Assembly: GCA_019925095.2 (NCBI GenBank)
Contig: CM034411.1
Location: forward strand, 11,356,001-11,420,000
Length of the DNA stretch: 64,000 nt
Direction of reading: 5' to 3'
Origin: Dendrolimus kikuchii
Lineage: Eukaryota; Arthropoda; Insecta; Lepidoptera; Lasiocampidae
The first letter of the stretch is position 1. The number at the start of each line of letters is the position of its first letter. Shown here piece by piece: positions 53,690 to 63,899 of this stretch. Both the position numbers and the translations under genes were made by a program. The notes beneath the pieces were generated by a model that saw only the letters and a program-made list of their open reading frames with translations, was not told where the DNA came from and did not search any database.

Positions 53690-54190
53690 AAGACTCGGTT
53701 GTGTTAAGATCGGCCGCTTTTCACTTCTCACGTGGGGCGCATTACAGACCGTTCCACGCAATGAGAGATTTAAGACGCCAGGGGCGTAGTTCCCCCGGCA
53801 ATGGATGAGGCCGTTGGGCCACCGCGGGCTAGGCCATGTACCCGTGGCCCTGGCATAAGGGCAAGGATGGAACACCGAGGGATTCTAGTGGGTATCCTTG
53901 ACCGCGGTGTGGTATTAGCACTCGCGCTTGTGGTGATAGTGCCACGCCGACTTGGCAAATCCCACACAAGCCGCGATTCCCCGCGCGCCTGACAGTTCTC
54001 AATCGGATTTCCCATTATAAAAAAAGGATTGGCTGCTTTCCTCCCCAATGAGCCACACCCAGGGACGTGGGGAGCCCTTTCTCCAGAGGCACCCCATCGT
54101 GACGGTTTGGGTGGAGACGTCACGGCGAACTGTCTACGACATACTCGTGGTGCCTCACAAAGACGCGGAGGGACGGACAGTGGTTATTGC
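53690..54190. other. GC-rich block of unknown nature
   Basis: Sharp compositional contrast with its AT-rich flanks. ORFs of 63-117 codons on both strands include proline- and arginine-rich peptides. GCGTAGTTCCCCCGGCAATGG and GGATTGGCTGCTTTCCTCCC read like parts of a LINE or its untranslated regions, but no RT, zinc-finger or gag motif is clear. It is single-copy in the window. Confidence 0.35.
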
Positions 54191-54377
54191 ACAGTAAGTA
54201 CATCGTTTAAATATAACTAATTTTTGAAATATTACGAATATTCTGAACCTATCTAAAATAAAACTATAATACATATAAATTAAAAAGAAAATAACCTAAT
54301 ATACACTATAATATTATAAACTAAATTTGGTCCTGCCCGACCAAATCGTTTATAAAAGCTTAGCATCAAGTTCTTAA

Positions 54378-54475
54378 TTCATATCCATTTTTTCCCTTAG
54401 TATTGGTAGCAAATTGACATCACGTGTATACAGTTTATAACATATTTTAACCGGTAGTGAAACGAATGAACGAAC
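54378..54475. mobile_element. Palindromic MITE, family Z, copy 6 (weak)
   Basis: TTCATATCC, AGCAAATTGACATCACGTGTA, CATATTTTAACCGGTAGTGAAACGAATGAACG resemble the family in order, with strong divergence. The outer arms are absent. Confidence 0.35.
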
Positions 54476-54589
54476 ACAGTAACCTCTCGTTTACAGTATG
54501 CTCAATTCTAGGGCAGCAAGCAGGAAAGTGGGCAGCGCGAACATGAATCTGTCAAGTAACCTACGCTTACTTTCTATTACTACATGAGT

Positions 54590-55035
54590 ACAACAACAGA
54601 TAGACAGACAGCCATCTGATGGAAATCGGCTACTATCGCCTATGGACATTTGTAACAAACACCAAAGGCGTTATTATTCAGTAATTATCTTATAGCAATA
54701 TATAAAGCTGAAGAGATTGTTTGTATGTTTGTTTGTTTGTTGTGCTAATGTCAAGAACTACTGGTCTGATTTGAAAAATTCTTTCAGTGTTAGATAGCCC
54801 ATTTATCGACCATATAAAATACTAAATCAGTCGTGACAACTATATAACATACCATTGTTTTTATCGAACTTCTTGTCCATTCAAAAGTTGTCTGGAAGTA
54901 ATCGCTAATATATATACCGATAAGACCGCCTATTGTATTGTAAATTTTTATTTCTGTTAACTGTATATTTTAACACATAATAAAGTATATCATTGATTCA
55001 AAGGCGCTACCAATATGCTGCCGGTCTGTAAAGGG
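54590..55035 (-). mobile_element. SINE-B, copy 17, split by a 328 bp insertion
   Basis: The left part 54590-54670 (GACAGCCATCTGATGGAAATCGG to ACACCAAAGGCG) and right part 54999-55035 (CAAAGGCGCTACCAATATGC to CTGTAAAGG) are contiguous in other copies. CAAAGGCG is present on both sides of the insert, an 8 bp TSD. The SINE copy is itself truncated at both ends. Confidence 0.7.
54671..54998 (+). mobile_element. Composite insert with Helitron 5' segment and (AT)-rich tail
   Basis: Bases 54688-54809 match the 5' half of the Helitron-like family at 36549 (TCTTATAGCAATATATAAAGC, ATTCTTTCAGTGTTAGATAGCCC), in the sense orientation. After ATTTATCGA the sequence becomes unrelated and ends GATAAGACCGCCTATTGTATTG and AATAAAGTATATCATTGATT, a phrase seen at the 3' end of lepidopteran retroelements. 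The flanking CAAAGGCG repeat suggests one insertion event of a chimeric unit. Confidence 0.5.
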
Positions 55036-55116
55036 CGACTAAATACACATGACACACGCGCTGCCTACACCCCTCTCCATTGTCCTGCTTACTGTCATGG
55101 CATTGCTCGTAATGTA

Positions 55117-55147
55117 AACGAGGCGTAAGATATAGAAACCCGGCATT
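55117..55147. repeat. Family Z terminal fragment
   Basis: GAGGCGTAAGATATAGAAACCCGGC resembles the right end of the palindromic MITE. Too short for certainty. Confidence 0.3.
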
Positions 55148-55765
55148 GATCATATCGCTCTACAGAAACGTCAATTGACGCTCGTAATTTTATTATTCAA
55201 CAATAAAGCATTAATACGATAGCACATAAACTTTCGATTATTGAATAAATATAGACTATATTCTTTATCAATGAGCGTCATACACAATCATTAAGTAACA
55301 TATAATGGAGACGTATTTTATGCATTTTTATTAGATAAATTGTATCTGCGACATGAAGAGAAGACACATGTGAAATCAGTATATGCAAGAGATATGTGCC
55401 AATTGCTAACCAATAGTTTAATTAATACGTTGTATTTGTGAGCACATAATCAAATTTTTTATATCATCATACATATAAATGTTAACAACGTTTTCTGAAC
55501 GCATATAATTGTTATGTTAAAAACATTATAGAAGTTGTGATTAAAATACCTTTAATGAGGTTTATTTATATTGTAGTTTTATCGTGGTGTCTAGTTTTTA
55601 TAATATGTGGTTGGCGAAAAAAAATTATTAATGTAAATTTTAGAAACGGAAGTCATAACGTTATCATATCTGATTTTTTTAATGTTGCCTACAACCTAAT
55701 AAAGTATGCAGGCTAAATAATACAGCCAAATAATTGTACCTTTTAAATTATTCATGTCCAATCAA
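55148..55765. other. Unassigned spacer
   Basis: AT-rich with no supported feature. Confidence 0.4.
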
Positions 55766-55781
55766 GTATATGTATATTATA

Positions 55782-56183
55782 TACATACATACATAACTTC
55801 ACGCCAGTTCCCTTGCGGGATAGTTAGCGCCTAGAAGTTTACCTAACGCTTCATTCACACTATTCCCCAAATTCACTCTTCTTTCTATATCAGCGGTGTA
55901 ACTTCCATCCCTGCTAAAAGCACATCCAAGATATACAAACTCATTCACTTGCTCCAGCATAACATCATCGACCGTTACCCTTGCATTCGTTCTGGTTTCT
56001 TCTCTTTCAAACACCATAACCTTTGTTTTCTTCGCATTCAAATGTAAGCCTCTCGCCTGACAGTCATCTTTCATCATTGTGACTAGTGTTTGCAGGTCTG
56101 ATGGCGATTCGGCTAAAAGCACGGCATCATCCGCATAAAGCAAGGTGCTTACAACTCGATCATTCATCCGCACCCCAACGTAT
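55782..56183 (-). mobile_element. RTE-like LINE with YADD reverse transcriptase segment, copy 9
   Basis: A 402 bp insertion with an exact 16 bp TSD, GTATATGTATATTATA (55766-55781 and 56184-56199). The minus-strand frame of 124 codons starts R-M-N-D-R-V-V-S-T, contains the RT catalytic motif L-L-Y-A-D-D-A-V-L-L, then L-N-A-K-K-T-K-V-M-V-F, V-Y-L-G-C-A-F-S and D-I-E-R-R-V-N. It then jumps straight to Y-P-A-R-E-L-A and the (TATG)n tail. The middle and late C-terminal part seen in copies 1, 2 and 4 is missing, so an internal deletion occurred. This copy proves that the family encodes an RT. Confidence 0.9.
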
Positions 56184-56254
56184 GTATATGTATATTATAA
56201 TATAAAATTACATTCTACGAATTTTTAGAATAGCATATTTTTTATATTTGCTTG

Positions 56255-56350
56255 TAGTCAAACTGGCAAACCGGTCCACTTGATGGCAAGTAGTTACTGT
56301 CGCACATTGACAATTGCAACACCAAGGGAGCCGATGTATTGCCTACATCG
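56255..56350 (-). mobile_element. LINE-like 3' tail (SINE-B tail relative)
   Basis: Plus strand: AACTGGCAAACCGGTCCACTTGATGGCAAGTAGTTAC, CGCACATTGACAATTGCAACACCAAGGG. In reverse it aligns with the SINE-B and family C tails. No body is preserved. Confidence 0.5.
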
Positions 56351-56901
56351 TTGAGAGTTTAAATATGTTCTACACCGTTTTTAAAGAGCCCTGTGTATTT
56401 TTCAATTACAAATTTTAAAGGTTTGTAAGAAAATATAAAAGACCGAAAATAGCTGAACCATGAGACCAGCAAGATATAACATCAAATTAAGATTTTGGGT
56501 CTCCCTTTTGACTTGCTCTGTGTACACAAACTTAAGTGACGATAAAACGTTTAATTGTATCGAATAAATTTCTAAATATTCATCATAACCTACAAATCAT
56601 CCTTAATGGTCCATAACAGTTGTTGCCCAATAAATTTTACGCAGTAAAAATAAATTATATTCATTGAGTAACGATAATGATCACAAATATATGAAATCTT
56701 TATTTAGATATCCTTCTCACTGATCGATATTCAAAATTGATATGTTTATTAGATTTTTAACTTGCCTTGTGTTTTATTTTAGAATCTTTATTTTCAGATC
56801 TGAAATGCTTCGTTATGAATACAAATTTAAAAACTTACAAATCTATATGTACCACTACATAAAATACTAGTAAAACGCTACAATTAATTAAATGATAAAA
56901 A
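56351..56901. other. Unassigned spacer
   Basis: No gene or matched repeat. Confidence 0.35.
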
Positions 56902-56914
56902 TATAAATAGACAA

Positions 56915-57096
56915 ATTGATGATGTACTGTCAGAAGGTGATGTCAGGAGCCTTAAGAACAGACGAGCGTGCATGACAAGAGTTATGAATGTCAAAGAAGC
57001 AAGTGAGGTGTGTAAGAATAAGCCTAAATGGCGCTCTGTTGCTCGTGCCTACCCCGCAAGGGAATTGGCGTGAAGTTATGTATGTATATATGAATG
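56915..57096 (+). mobile_element. RTE-like LINE 3' end, copy 10
   Basis: A 182 bp insertion with an exact 13 bp TSD, TATAAATAGACAA (56902-56914 and 57097-57109). It begins ATTGATGATGTACTGTCAGAAGG and retains the last 50 codons and TATGTATGTATATATGAATG as the tail. Confidence 0.9.
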
Positions 57097-57310
57097 TATA
57101 AATAGACAATGCACAATAACTAAATAAAATGTTTAGAATTTTTGTCTCTTAATTCCTCTGAAAATTTATCTCAAATAACCTTCGATACGGCTTAAAGGAT
57201 TTCAGTGAAAATTTTAAGAATTAAAACAGGTATGTTATCTTCAATTTACGTGATCGTTCGATAATTTTCACATGTCCGACGATATGAATATATTATTCAA
57301 TTTTATTAGC

Positions 57311-57406
57311 AAAACTTCGTTCGCGTTGTCATGACGCTGAAGTGTTTATTAGAGAATTACAACGGCGGCGCGAAAAAACGTGATCACAGCGCCACCTACT
57401 AAATCT
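57311..57406 (+). repeat. Dispersed repeat, relative of 2681 and 60301
   Basis: AAAACTTCGTTCGCGTTGTC, AATTACAACGGCGGCGCG, GTGATCACAGCGCCACC are shared in order with 60301-60389. Preceding bases 57120-57300 resemble 21230-21370 (ggatttcagtgaaaatttta). Class unknown. Confidence 0.5.
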
Positions 57407-58182
57407 GCTTTTGGCCGAATCAGCTGCTCCTCTGATTTTTTTCTCTTTTTAAATTTTAGTACTGTAGCACAAATGAACACAAAACACAGAAATAGATTTA
57501 TAAATATAATACGCAGAGAAGAATACACATCTCCTGTATAACTTATACAAAGCGTGCAACAATTGAAAGCTTTTTTCAATCACAAAATCTAACTTTCCTC
57601 GCTTAATCTACGCTCCGATGTATACTTAATACATGTCATGTATCGAAAACCGCCATCGGGCTCTGGGATGATAAGGGTAAGTCCCGAAATCCCCTCAAAC
57701 GTGTTCAGTTAGGAACAACCGATGCAGGTCATATATAACCCATATCGTGTTAGCCACAAATTACTACCGGTCTGGCTTTAGGCGTATCCATACACAATAT
57801 TTTAGATTGACGTGTAACTTTATATTGTATACACTATTAGTATATTATATTGCGTGTACACGACACTGTCACCACGTCGCGTAACTGTGACGCTTACAGA
57901 CAACTTTAAAGTTAGAAGCATTCTAATTGTGCATAAAGGATGGTTTTATGGGTCTGTCACCATCGTGGAACAACAACAACCCCTCGAAAAAATATGACAA
58001 ATTACAAATGGTGAAGATGATTTTTAATCTTTTCCAAAGAGCCTGTGAACTATGGAGGTGGAAATTTCTGGATAAGCTCAAGATGAACTTAAAAATACAC
58101 TCAACGAATAAGTATGTTTTGGTTCAAATCTGTATAGGATATTTTTGAACCTTTCACCTAGTCACTTTTACGAAATCTTTAA
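57407..58182. other. Unassigned spacer
   Basis: ORFs at 57349-57579 minus and 57927-58148 plus have no recognised motif. No repeat match in 57600-58180. Confidence 0.3.
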
Positions 58183-58690
58183 ATGTGCCATTTTTTTGTT
58201 ATCGCAATCGCAGGGGAATGTCCTTGGACACCATCCTCAGGCCCTTCGGCGGAAGGGCCAAATGCAGCGCAGAAGCATACATCGAGGATGTATAGGACTC
58301 TCAGCGACCGGTTTTCCACGCCACGTTCAAGCAGAAGCAGTCGCGAGAAACCGTTCGCCGAACTACCTACTAAGCCTAAATCTGCGCCCCTGTGTCCCCG
58401 CTTTTACGGAGCGTCACGGGATCTAGAACAGAGTTACTGCACCGTGACCCCCTAGTCTCAGAAATACTGGGTCACCCCGGTTGCGGAGTGAGGGGGGGGG
58501 GGGAAGTCCACTACTACACCCGTAGCAGCGGCTTCCTGTGACGGTAATTATAAGAGAAGATGCGCGTAGTGGCGCATTCAACCGCCTCTTGTAGGACGAC
58601 GGGTAAGTAGTGGGTACTTATCCGACGTCCTCCCCCTTTCCGCGACCTCCTTCTGCACCATGACGGACTTGCAGAAGGAGGATACTACAA
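58183..58690. other. GC-rich block of unknown nature
   Basis: A compositional island with two overlapping plus-strand ORFs (58145-58426 and 58183-58455) rich in S, P and R, a poly-G run (about 58490-58503) and GGACCTTCTTCTGC-type inverted phrases (CCTCCTTCTGCACCATG with CAGAAGGAGGATAC, about 58646-58685). No domain is recognised. It may be the untranslated or ORF1 part of an R1-like LINE. Confidence 0.35.
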
Positions 58691-60300
58691 GTCAGGATTG
58701 CTGGCCCTGGAGCAACGCTTCGACCATGCTACGAAGCGACCCTTCTATGTGCCTAAAATGACAGACACTAAGGCACGATTCTTGTACCTTACCGACCGTC
58801 CATTTGCCCTACTATCGGACAAGTTATATACATATACAAGATATGGCGATAAAATGCAACTATTTAAACATAATAAATAATAAAATTACACATCATTATA
58901 TTGCAGATAGTTCCTGACCATGTTCTTAAATGTTATTAGAGATTTTGCTTGTCTGACAGCAATAGGCAATGTATTCCAAAGTTGGACAGCCTTAACCGTG
59001 AAAGAATTATTGAAAAACAATGATTGTTGTGTTATGAACAGGAGTAAAAGTCTAAGTTGACTGGAAGGGCGTAAATTGTAGCTACTTATGACGTTATAAG
59101 GTACGCTCGTACAAAATGCATGAAATTGCGACGTTTTGCAAGTTTCTCAGTTGATTTTTCGTATTAAGTGATATCTAAAACACAGTTTTGAGAATGGAAC
59201 TTTTCATCCTATTCAAAATGTAGTATAACTCTCTGTTTGATATCAGATTAAAAATACGTAATTATGATAAGGGTGCGATGGATCTGGCAAGAAATGTTCG
59301 AAGTTTCTAAAAAAGTTACAGTATGATCGACTGAAAGGAGGATTTACTGGGCCTATGCTAAATTTTAATCCAAGTTAAAGTTTTGTTACTTTATTGATTC
59401 AACCACATTCACTCTTAAGCTCAAAATAGTTTGAGCTATAAAGTTCTGGCAAAAAACCCAACCCAAAAAACAACACATCGCATTTATATTATTATAATCT
59501 ATTTAATTATATTGTATATATCTTCTTTATTTTATTGTTTGTTGGTTGGTGGTGGAACCTTGAGATCAGTCCTCTCCTGGCTCGGTTCAGGTTACACACA
59601 GGAACAGCACACGGCACTTAGTTCTAACTTAGAGCTAACACTTTTATCAAAGTCCAAGTATAGTAAAAGTTCTTGGCACGGCCAGTAATCACAATGAGTT
59701 GAAGTTCAGAATAGTTGATAGGAAAAGAAAAGCGCACGGCGCAGTGTGTTCTTTATCAAACGTTGACTCGGAAACAAACCAAAATGGCTGCCTATACCCT
59801 GCAGCGTTCGACGTCGCCTCACACAGAAAAGAGGGTAGATAGCAAAATTGACGGAGCGATGATTTACCTACTTTATACTAGGCCAGGACGGAACAATAGT
59901 TTTCTTTCATTCATTCTTTTATTAAAGCAGTCAATGAAGGTAAAGCTAGAGAAGATTCTTGTTCAGTTAATCGAATCCAATTAAAAAGGCAGCAGAGCAG
60001 CCGAGCACATAACATTTATACAGACAAACGATGTCTAGAAAATACATCTTAAAGTTAACAACCAAGCTCCTTAAAAACAAAACAATTTCAAACGAAAATG
60101 GAAACATTTCTCCGTGTGACAAAGGTCAAGCGAAAGGACTGTTATAAATGTCGAGTAAATTGCTTATTTGACCCCCTGGGAATACGCGGGGCATTCACAC
60201 TGTACTCTTGGTTTCTGCTAAAGCATCCTGTGAGTTCATTATACTTATTATAATCCTTGTAGGATGTAAAAATAGTCTTGTAAATCTACCAGCAGTATCT
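58691..60300. other. Unassigned spacer
   Basis: About 1.6 kb. ORFs of 60-89 codons (58698, 59431, 59715) have no known motif. No repeat was matched. Confidence 0.35.
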
Positions 60301-60389
60301 GCGAATCTTCGTTCGCCTTGCCACGACAACGTGTTTGTTAATGAATTGCAACGGAGTGCCAAAAAGAAGTCACCGCAGCGCCGTCTAAA
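60301..60389 (+). repeat. Dispersed repeat, relative of 2681 and 57311
   Basis: CTTCGTTCGCCTTGCCACGAC, AATTGCAACGGAGTGCC, GTCACCGCAGCGCCGTCTAAA. It is interrupted or ended by the T-run of the adjacent SINE-B. Confidence 0.55.
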
Positions 60390-60700
60390 TTTTTTTATTG
60401 CAGGAGTTCAGCAGACAAGCAGACGGCCCATTTAGTGGAAAGCGGTTACCATCGCCTATGGACATTTGCAACACCAAAGGTGCTACAAATGCGCTGCTGC
60501 TCTCTTAAAGGAGACTGGAACCTGGTCACTAATGCCGGAACACAATACAAGATTGTTATGGCGGCATACTTTAGACCAGGGGTGGTCGCCATCCAGTCGA
60601 GCAAATACTCTACCACCTGGCTGTGGGTTGTTTAGTCGCCTCTTACGACAGGCCGCCGGGCCGCAGGAAATTGTATTCTTTCTCCGTTCCTGCACGGATA
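60390..60700 (-). mobile_element. SINE-B, copy 18 (full length)
   Basis: 311 bp with both family ends (T7-ATTGCAGGAGTTCAGCAGAC and CTCCGTTCCTGCACGGATA on the plus strand). The ORFs of 66-119 codons across it are shadows. Confidence 0.88.
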
Positions 60701-61810
60701 TACATAGGCTACATAGACTTATTCGTCTATTACAAGGAACGTTTATCGCTATAAAAAGGATCCTATGTCCTTACTTGGAATATAAGCTAGCTCTGTTTCA
60801 AGTTAGTTTTAAATCCGCTCATTAGTTTTTACGCGATGCTCTCTAAAAGATAAAGCGACAAAATTTGTAAAAGTTTCATGTCGAATTCCGTTACTCAGAA
60901 GTCCTCCTGATTTTTTCCCATTTTTAACTTGATTACACAAACTAGACGTCCTCAAGATATTTATTATATTATAGATATACCTATATTTTGTGCGCTGGAT
61001 GAATTACGAACTGTTTGTTAAATATACATTACCATCGAAACGACTTGCAAAAACAGCGAAATCGAAATTACCATACCGTAAAGCCAGCTAAATCCAGTCG
61101 AAGGTCTCCTAGCGGTGTTTAGCCATAAGATCAATACTTTAAAAGGTGAGTTTGGCCATTAGTTAATAAAGTTCCCGAAGATTGGAGCACCTTGAAAGTT
61201 TGTTAGACGAAGTTCTTTGGGTGATTGAGTTGGCCCGTCGTAATCTAAAATTGTGTGCAGTCAGACTTCACAGATTTTATTTAGAGATTGGTCTCGTAAA
61301 ATCCATATTAACATTGAGGTTTGTTAGCCATGAGCCTAGTCAGGCAATTTGTTATCAGTCACGTCGTCGTACGTCACAGTGATTTATCATTAATGGGCAG
61401 TGGCGTAGACTTCATACAACTCGGTTCCCCATAGCCTACCTGTAAGAAACTGGCGTCTAAAGCGCCATGTATTCATTGGCGTTTACGCGTTCTGTTCAAA
61501 CATATTATACATACATACAACATACTAACCTCTCACTATCAAGAATTCAAGCAGGCACGTCTGGTGTGGATTTTGCGCACGTCTAAAAAGGCTTTTTTCA
61601 AAGCCACATCTATCATACATCAAGGTCACTGTCATCAGATCCTTTACATTTTTGTATGTTGATAGTGGGCCTTAATTTCTACAACAGTAATGTAATCGGC
61701 GCTTACTTCATTCGGTATGTTTTTTTAACGGGCTTACCCTAGCCGAATTTGCACCCCGCGCCACTATATACCACAACAAATGATCTAGTGAAATTGAAGA
61801 ATATTTTTAT
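60701..61810. other. Unassigned spacer with an old repeat
   Basis: 60720-60850 resembles the reverse complement of 2530-2680 (aaaaggatcctatg, ataagctagctctgtttcaag). The rest shows nothing that I can assign. Confidence 0.35.
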
Positions 61811-61860
61811 TTTAATATAATATAATTTATTTTTAATTTAATATAATATAATTTATTTTT
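61811..61860. repeat. Tandem AT-rich 26-mer, two copies
   Basis: TTTAATATAATATAATTTAT with TTTTAA follows itself once, in tandem, almost unchanged. Confidence 0.8.
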
Positions 61861-61868
61861 AACATTCC

Positions 61869-61936
61869 TACACAGAAATTGATTCTTACAAGGTACACTA
61901 TGATTTGGTGTAATAATACAGTTGTTTTTTTTTAAA
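61869..61936. repeat. Short dispersed repeat, pair of 49842-49912
   Basis: See the entry at 49842. The shared blocks are CACAGAAATTGATTCTTACAAG and CACTATGATTTGGTGTAATAATACA, with a terminal T-run. Confidence 0.5.
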
Positions 61937-63286
61937 TAAGTCGATTCGATTTCAGACTAGAGTAATTGATTTCCCAAAAATCTTATGATACCGTTTTAAT
62001 TTTCATCAAATTCGGCCCCGAGACTCCTTGAATGAAAAAATTGAAATTGAGAATGTTTCGTTATATCTTATTGTTCCGCAATTGGGTACAGAGGCTCACT
62101 TGAAAACTCACCTGTATACAGCATATAACGAAACACGTAGAACTCTGAGAACTGTTTTATTTGAATACAGAACGAAGACAGCCCGATACACAGCGGGTTT
62201 GCAGTATTTATATAGTGTTGTAATACAAGAGTACCTTCATTAATTTAAAATGTAAATCACTCTACAATTTATTCTGATTAGTTATAACACAACTTTTCTG
62301 TCGTTTATATACTATCAAGTCTACTACAAGACAACCACCCACTACATCATTGAAACTCCACATGAATAAGTTGCGCAAATGGCTAGTCAAAAAACTTAAT
62401 ATTACTTACATTGTATTCTACCCACATTTTCGTAAAACTATAATACATATATAAATAGAATATTGAGTTACAAAGATACGAACATTGAAAAATCATAGTA
62501 AACCAGTCCAGCTGATTTGTTGACATGAAGATCCATTTTTAGATCCAAGGATCTTCAAGCGTATATGGGAACGTTAAGTCTCGTTATAACATAATTGCTA
62601 AGGTTATTCCGATCGAGTGTCAAAAAATACAGCACTGAAATTGTATGTAATGTTTTCGTGAATTTGATTTGAGTGTCGTTGGAGCGTATAAGGTCAGAGT
62701 TTACCGTCTAGAGGATGAATAAAAGATGAGATCATAAGAAAAGGTTAAACTGTATTAAGAAAAAATTCTGCATCTATTTATGTGTGTATATTCCCTTGTA
62801 TGATAATTTAGCGTACAAATTGAGGAGAGGATTGAAAGATATATAAGACGTACCACCGCTGGGCTTCGATTTTCGTATTTTTGAACTTTATAAAGAAGTT
62901 TCTCAAGAAGACTCAAAAGGACAAAACCGTTTGAGTTAGTGTTATAATACTGTCATAATAACAAAGTGTAGTGCTATGCGCTTAACATTAACAAAGAACA
63001 CACGAACAAAGTGGTTTTTCAGTAATTGTTGTATCACTAAGATACATCATTTATTGAAAACAAAATAAAGAAATTTGATGCCAAACGAAAAAACCCCCAC
63101 CATTCTATTGCTATATAACCTATAATTATTGTGCTGGTGTTTTGATATGTCTGACATGTAATCGCACTCACATATAAAACACATATCAGCATTCGATCAG
63201 ATCGAAAATCATAGCTAACATATTCACAATATATAACTGTAGCTATAATTAAGGACAGATGGTGGGGTCTGGTTTAAGTATCAAAT
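61937..63286. other. Unassigned spacer
   Basis: The plus-strand ORF 62028-62243 (71 codons, rich in R, T and Y) has a plausible composition but no recognised family. Nothing else is supported. Confidence 0.3.
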
Positions 63287-63299
63287 AGCACAATAAAAA

Positions 63300-63577
63300 T
63301 ACTAGACCATATACATCTCAACGTTGTGCTCGGGCCTTCCCGTGATCCCATGTTCTTAGTGAAACGGACACCGCAGCACTTGTTCAAGGTAGATTGGAGG
63401 ATTGAGCACATCGGTTATATCGACGTGCAGGTTACATCACCATTTTTTGCGTTTACCTACATAAGTACGTTAGATAAAAAAAAATCCTAAATTATGTATA
63501 TTTGCCAGGATCCAAATCCACGTATCTGAATGAGATGCCAATGTGTAAACCACTAAGCTATCACGACTTTTTGAAAG
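63300..63577 (-). mobile_element. tRNA-derived SINE-G, copy 4
   Basis: The minus strand reads TCGTGATAGCTTAGTGGTTTAC, a B-box-like GGATTTGGATCC, GGTGATGTAACCTGCACGTCG, CCGATGTGCTCAATCC, CTTGAACAAGTGCTG and GGGAAGGCCCGAGCACAACG. AGCACAATAAA (63287 on) and AGCACAAATAA (63578 on) are a possible TSD with one indel. Confidence 0.72.
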
Positions 63578-63873
63578 AGCACAAATAAGGATATGATGAT
63601 TTAGTACAATGTCACACAAAAACAGGAAAGACGAAACGGAATACAGGAACAAACTAAGGTGTCTTAAATCAAAACATTTACACATTATTTATGTTATTAA
63701 ATATAGAAGAGCTATTTATTGCCAAGTTACGTAATCTCTTTTAACAACAATATTATCAATCTGTTTCATAAAAAACAATACTTATAGGTAATTGATCATT
63801 TTTAAACAACAATGGTGCATTTGTGTGGAAAATGGTAACTCTTTAGTGAAATGTAATTTTCTACTACAAGAAT

Positions 63874-63899
63874 CCTACAATAGGGGAGCCTATTGTAGG
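63874..63899. repeat. Perfect 11 bp hairpin
   Basis: CCTACAATAGG and CCTATTGTAGG pair exactly around GGAG. It borders a GC-rich stretch (63900-64000) that reaches the window edge. Confidence 0.6.

Noticed and set aside
53770..54123. 117-codon minus-strand ORF in the GC-rich block as a gene
   Set aside because: GC-rich DNA has fewer stop codons and an ORF of similar size lies opposite. No motif was found.
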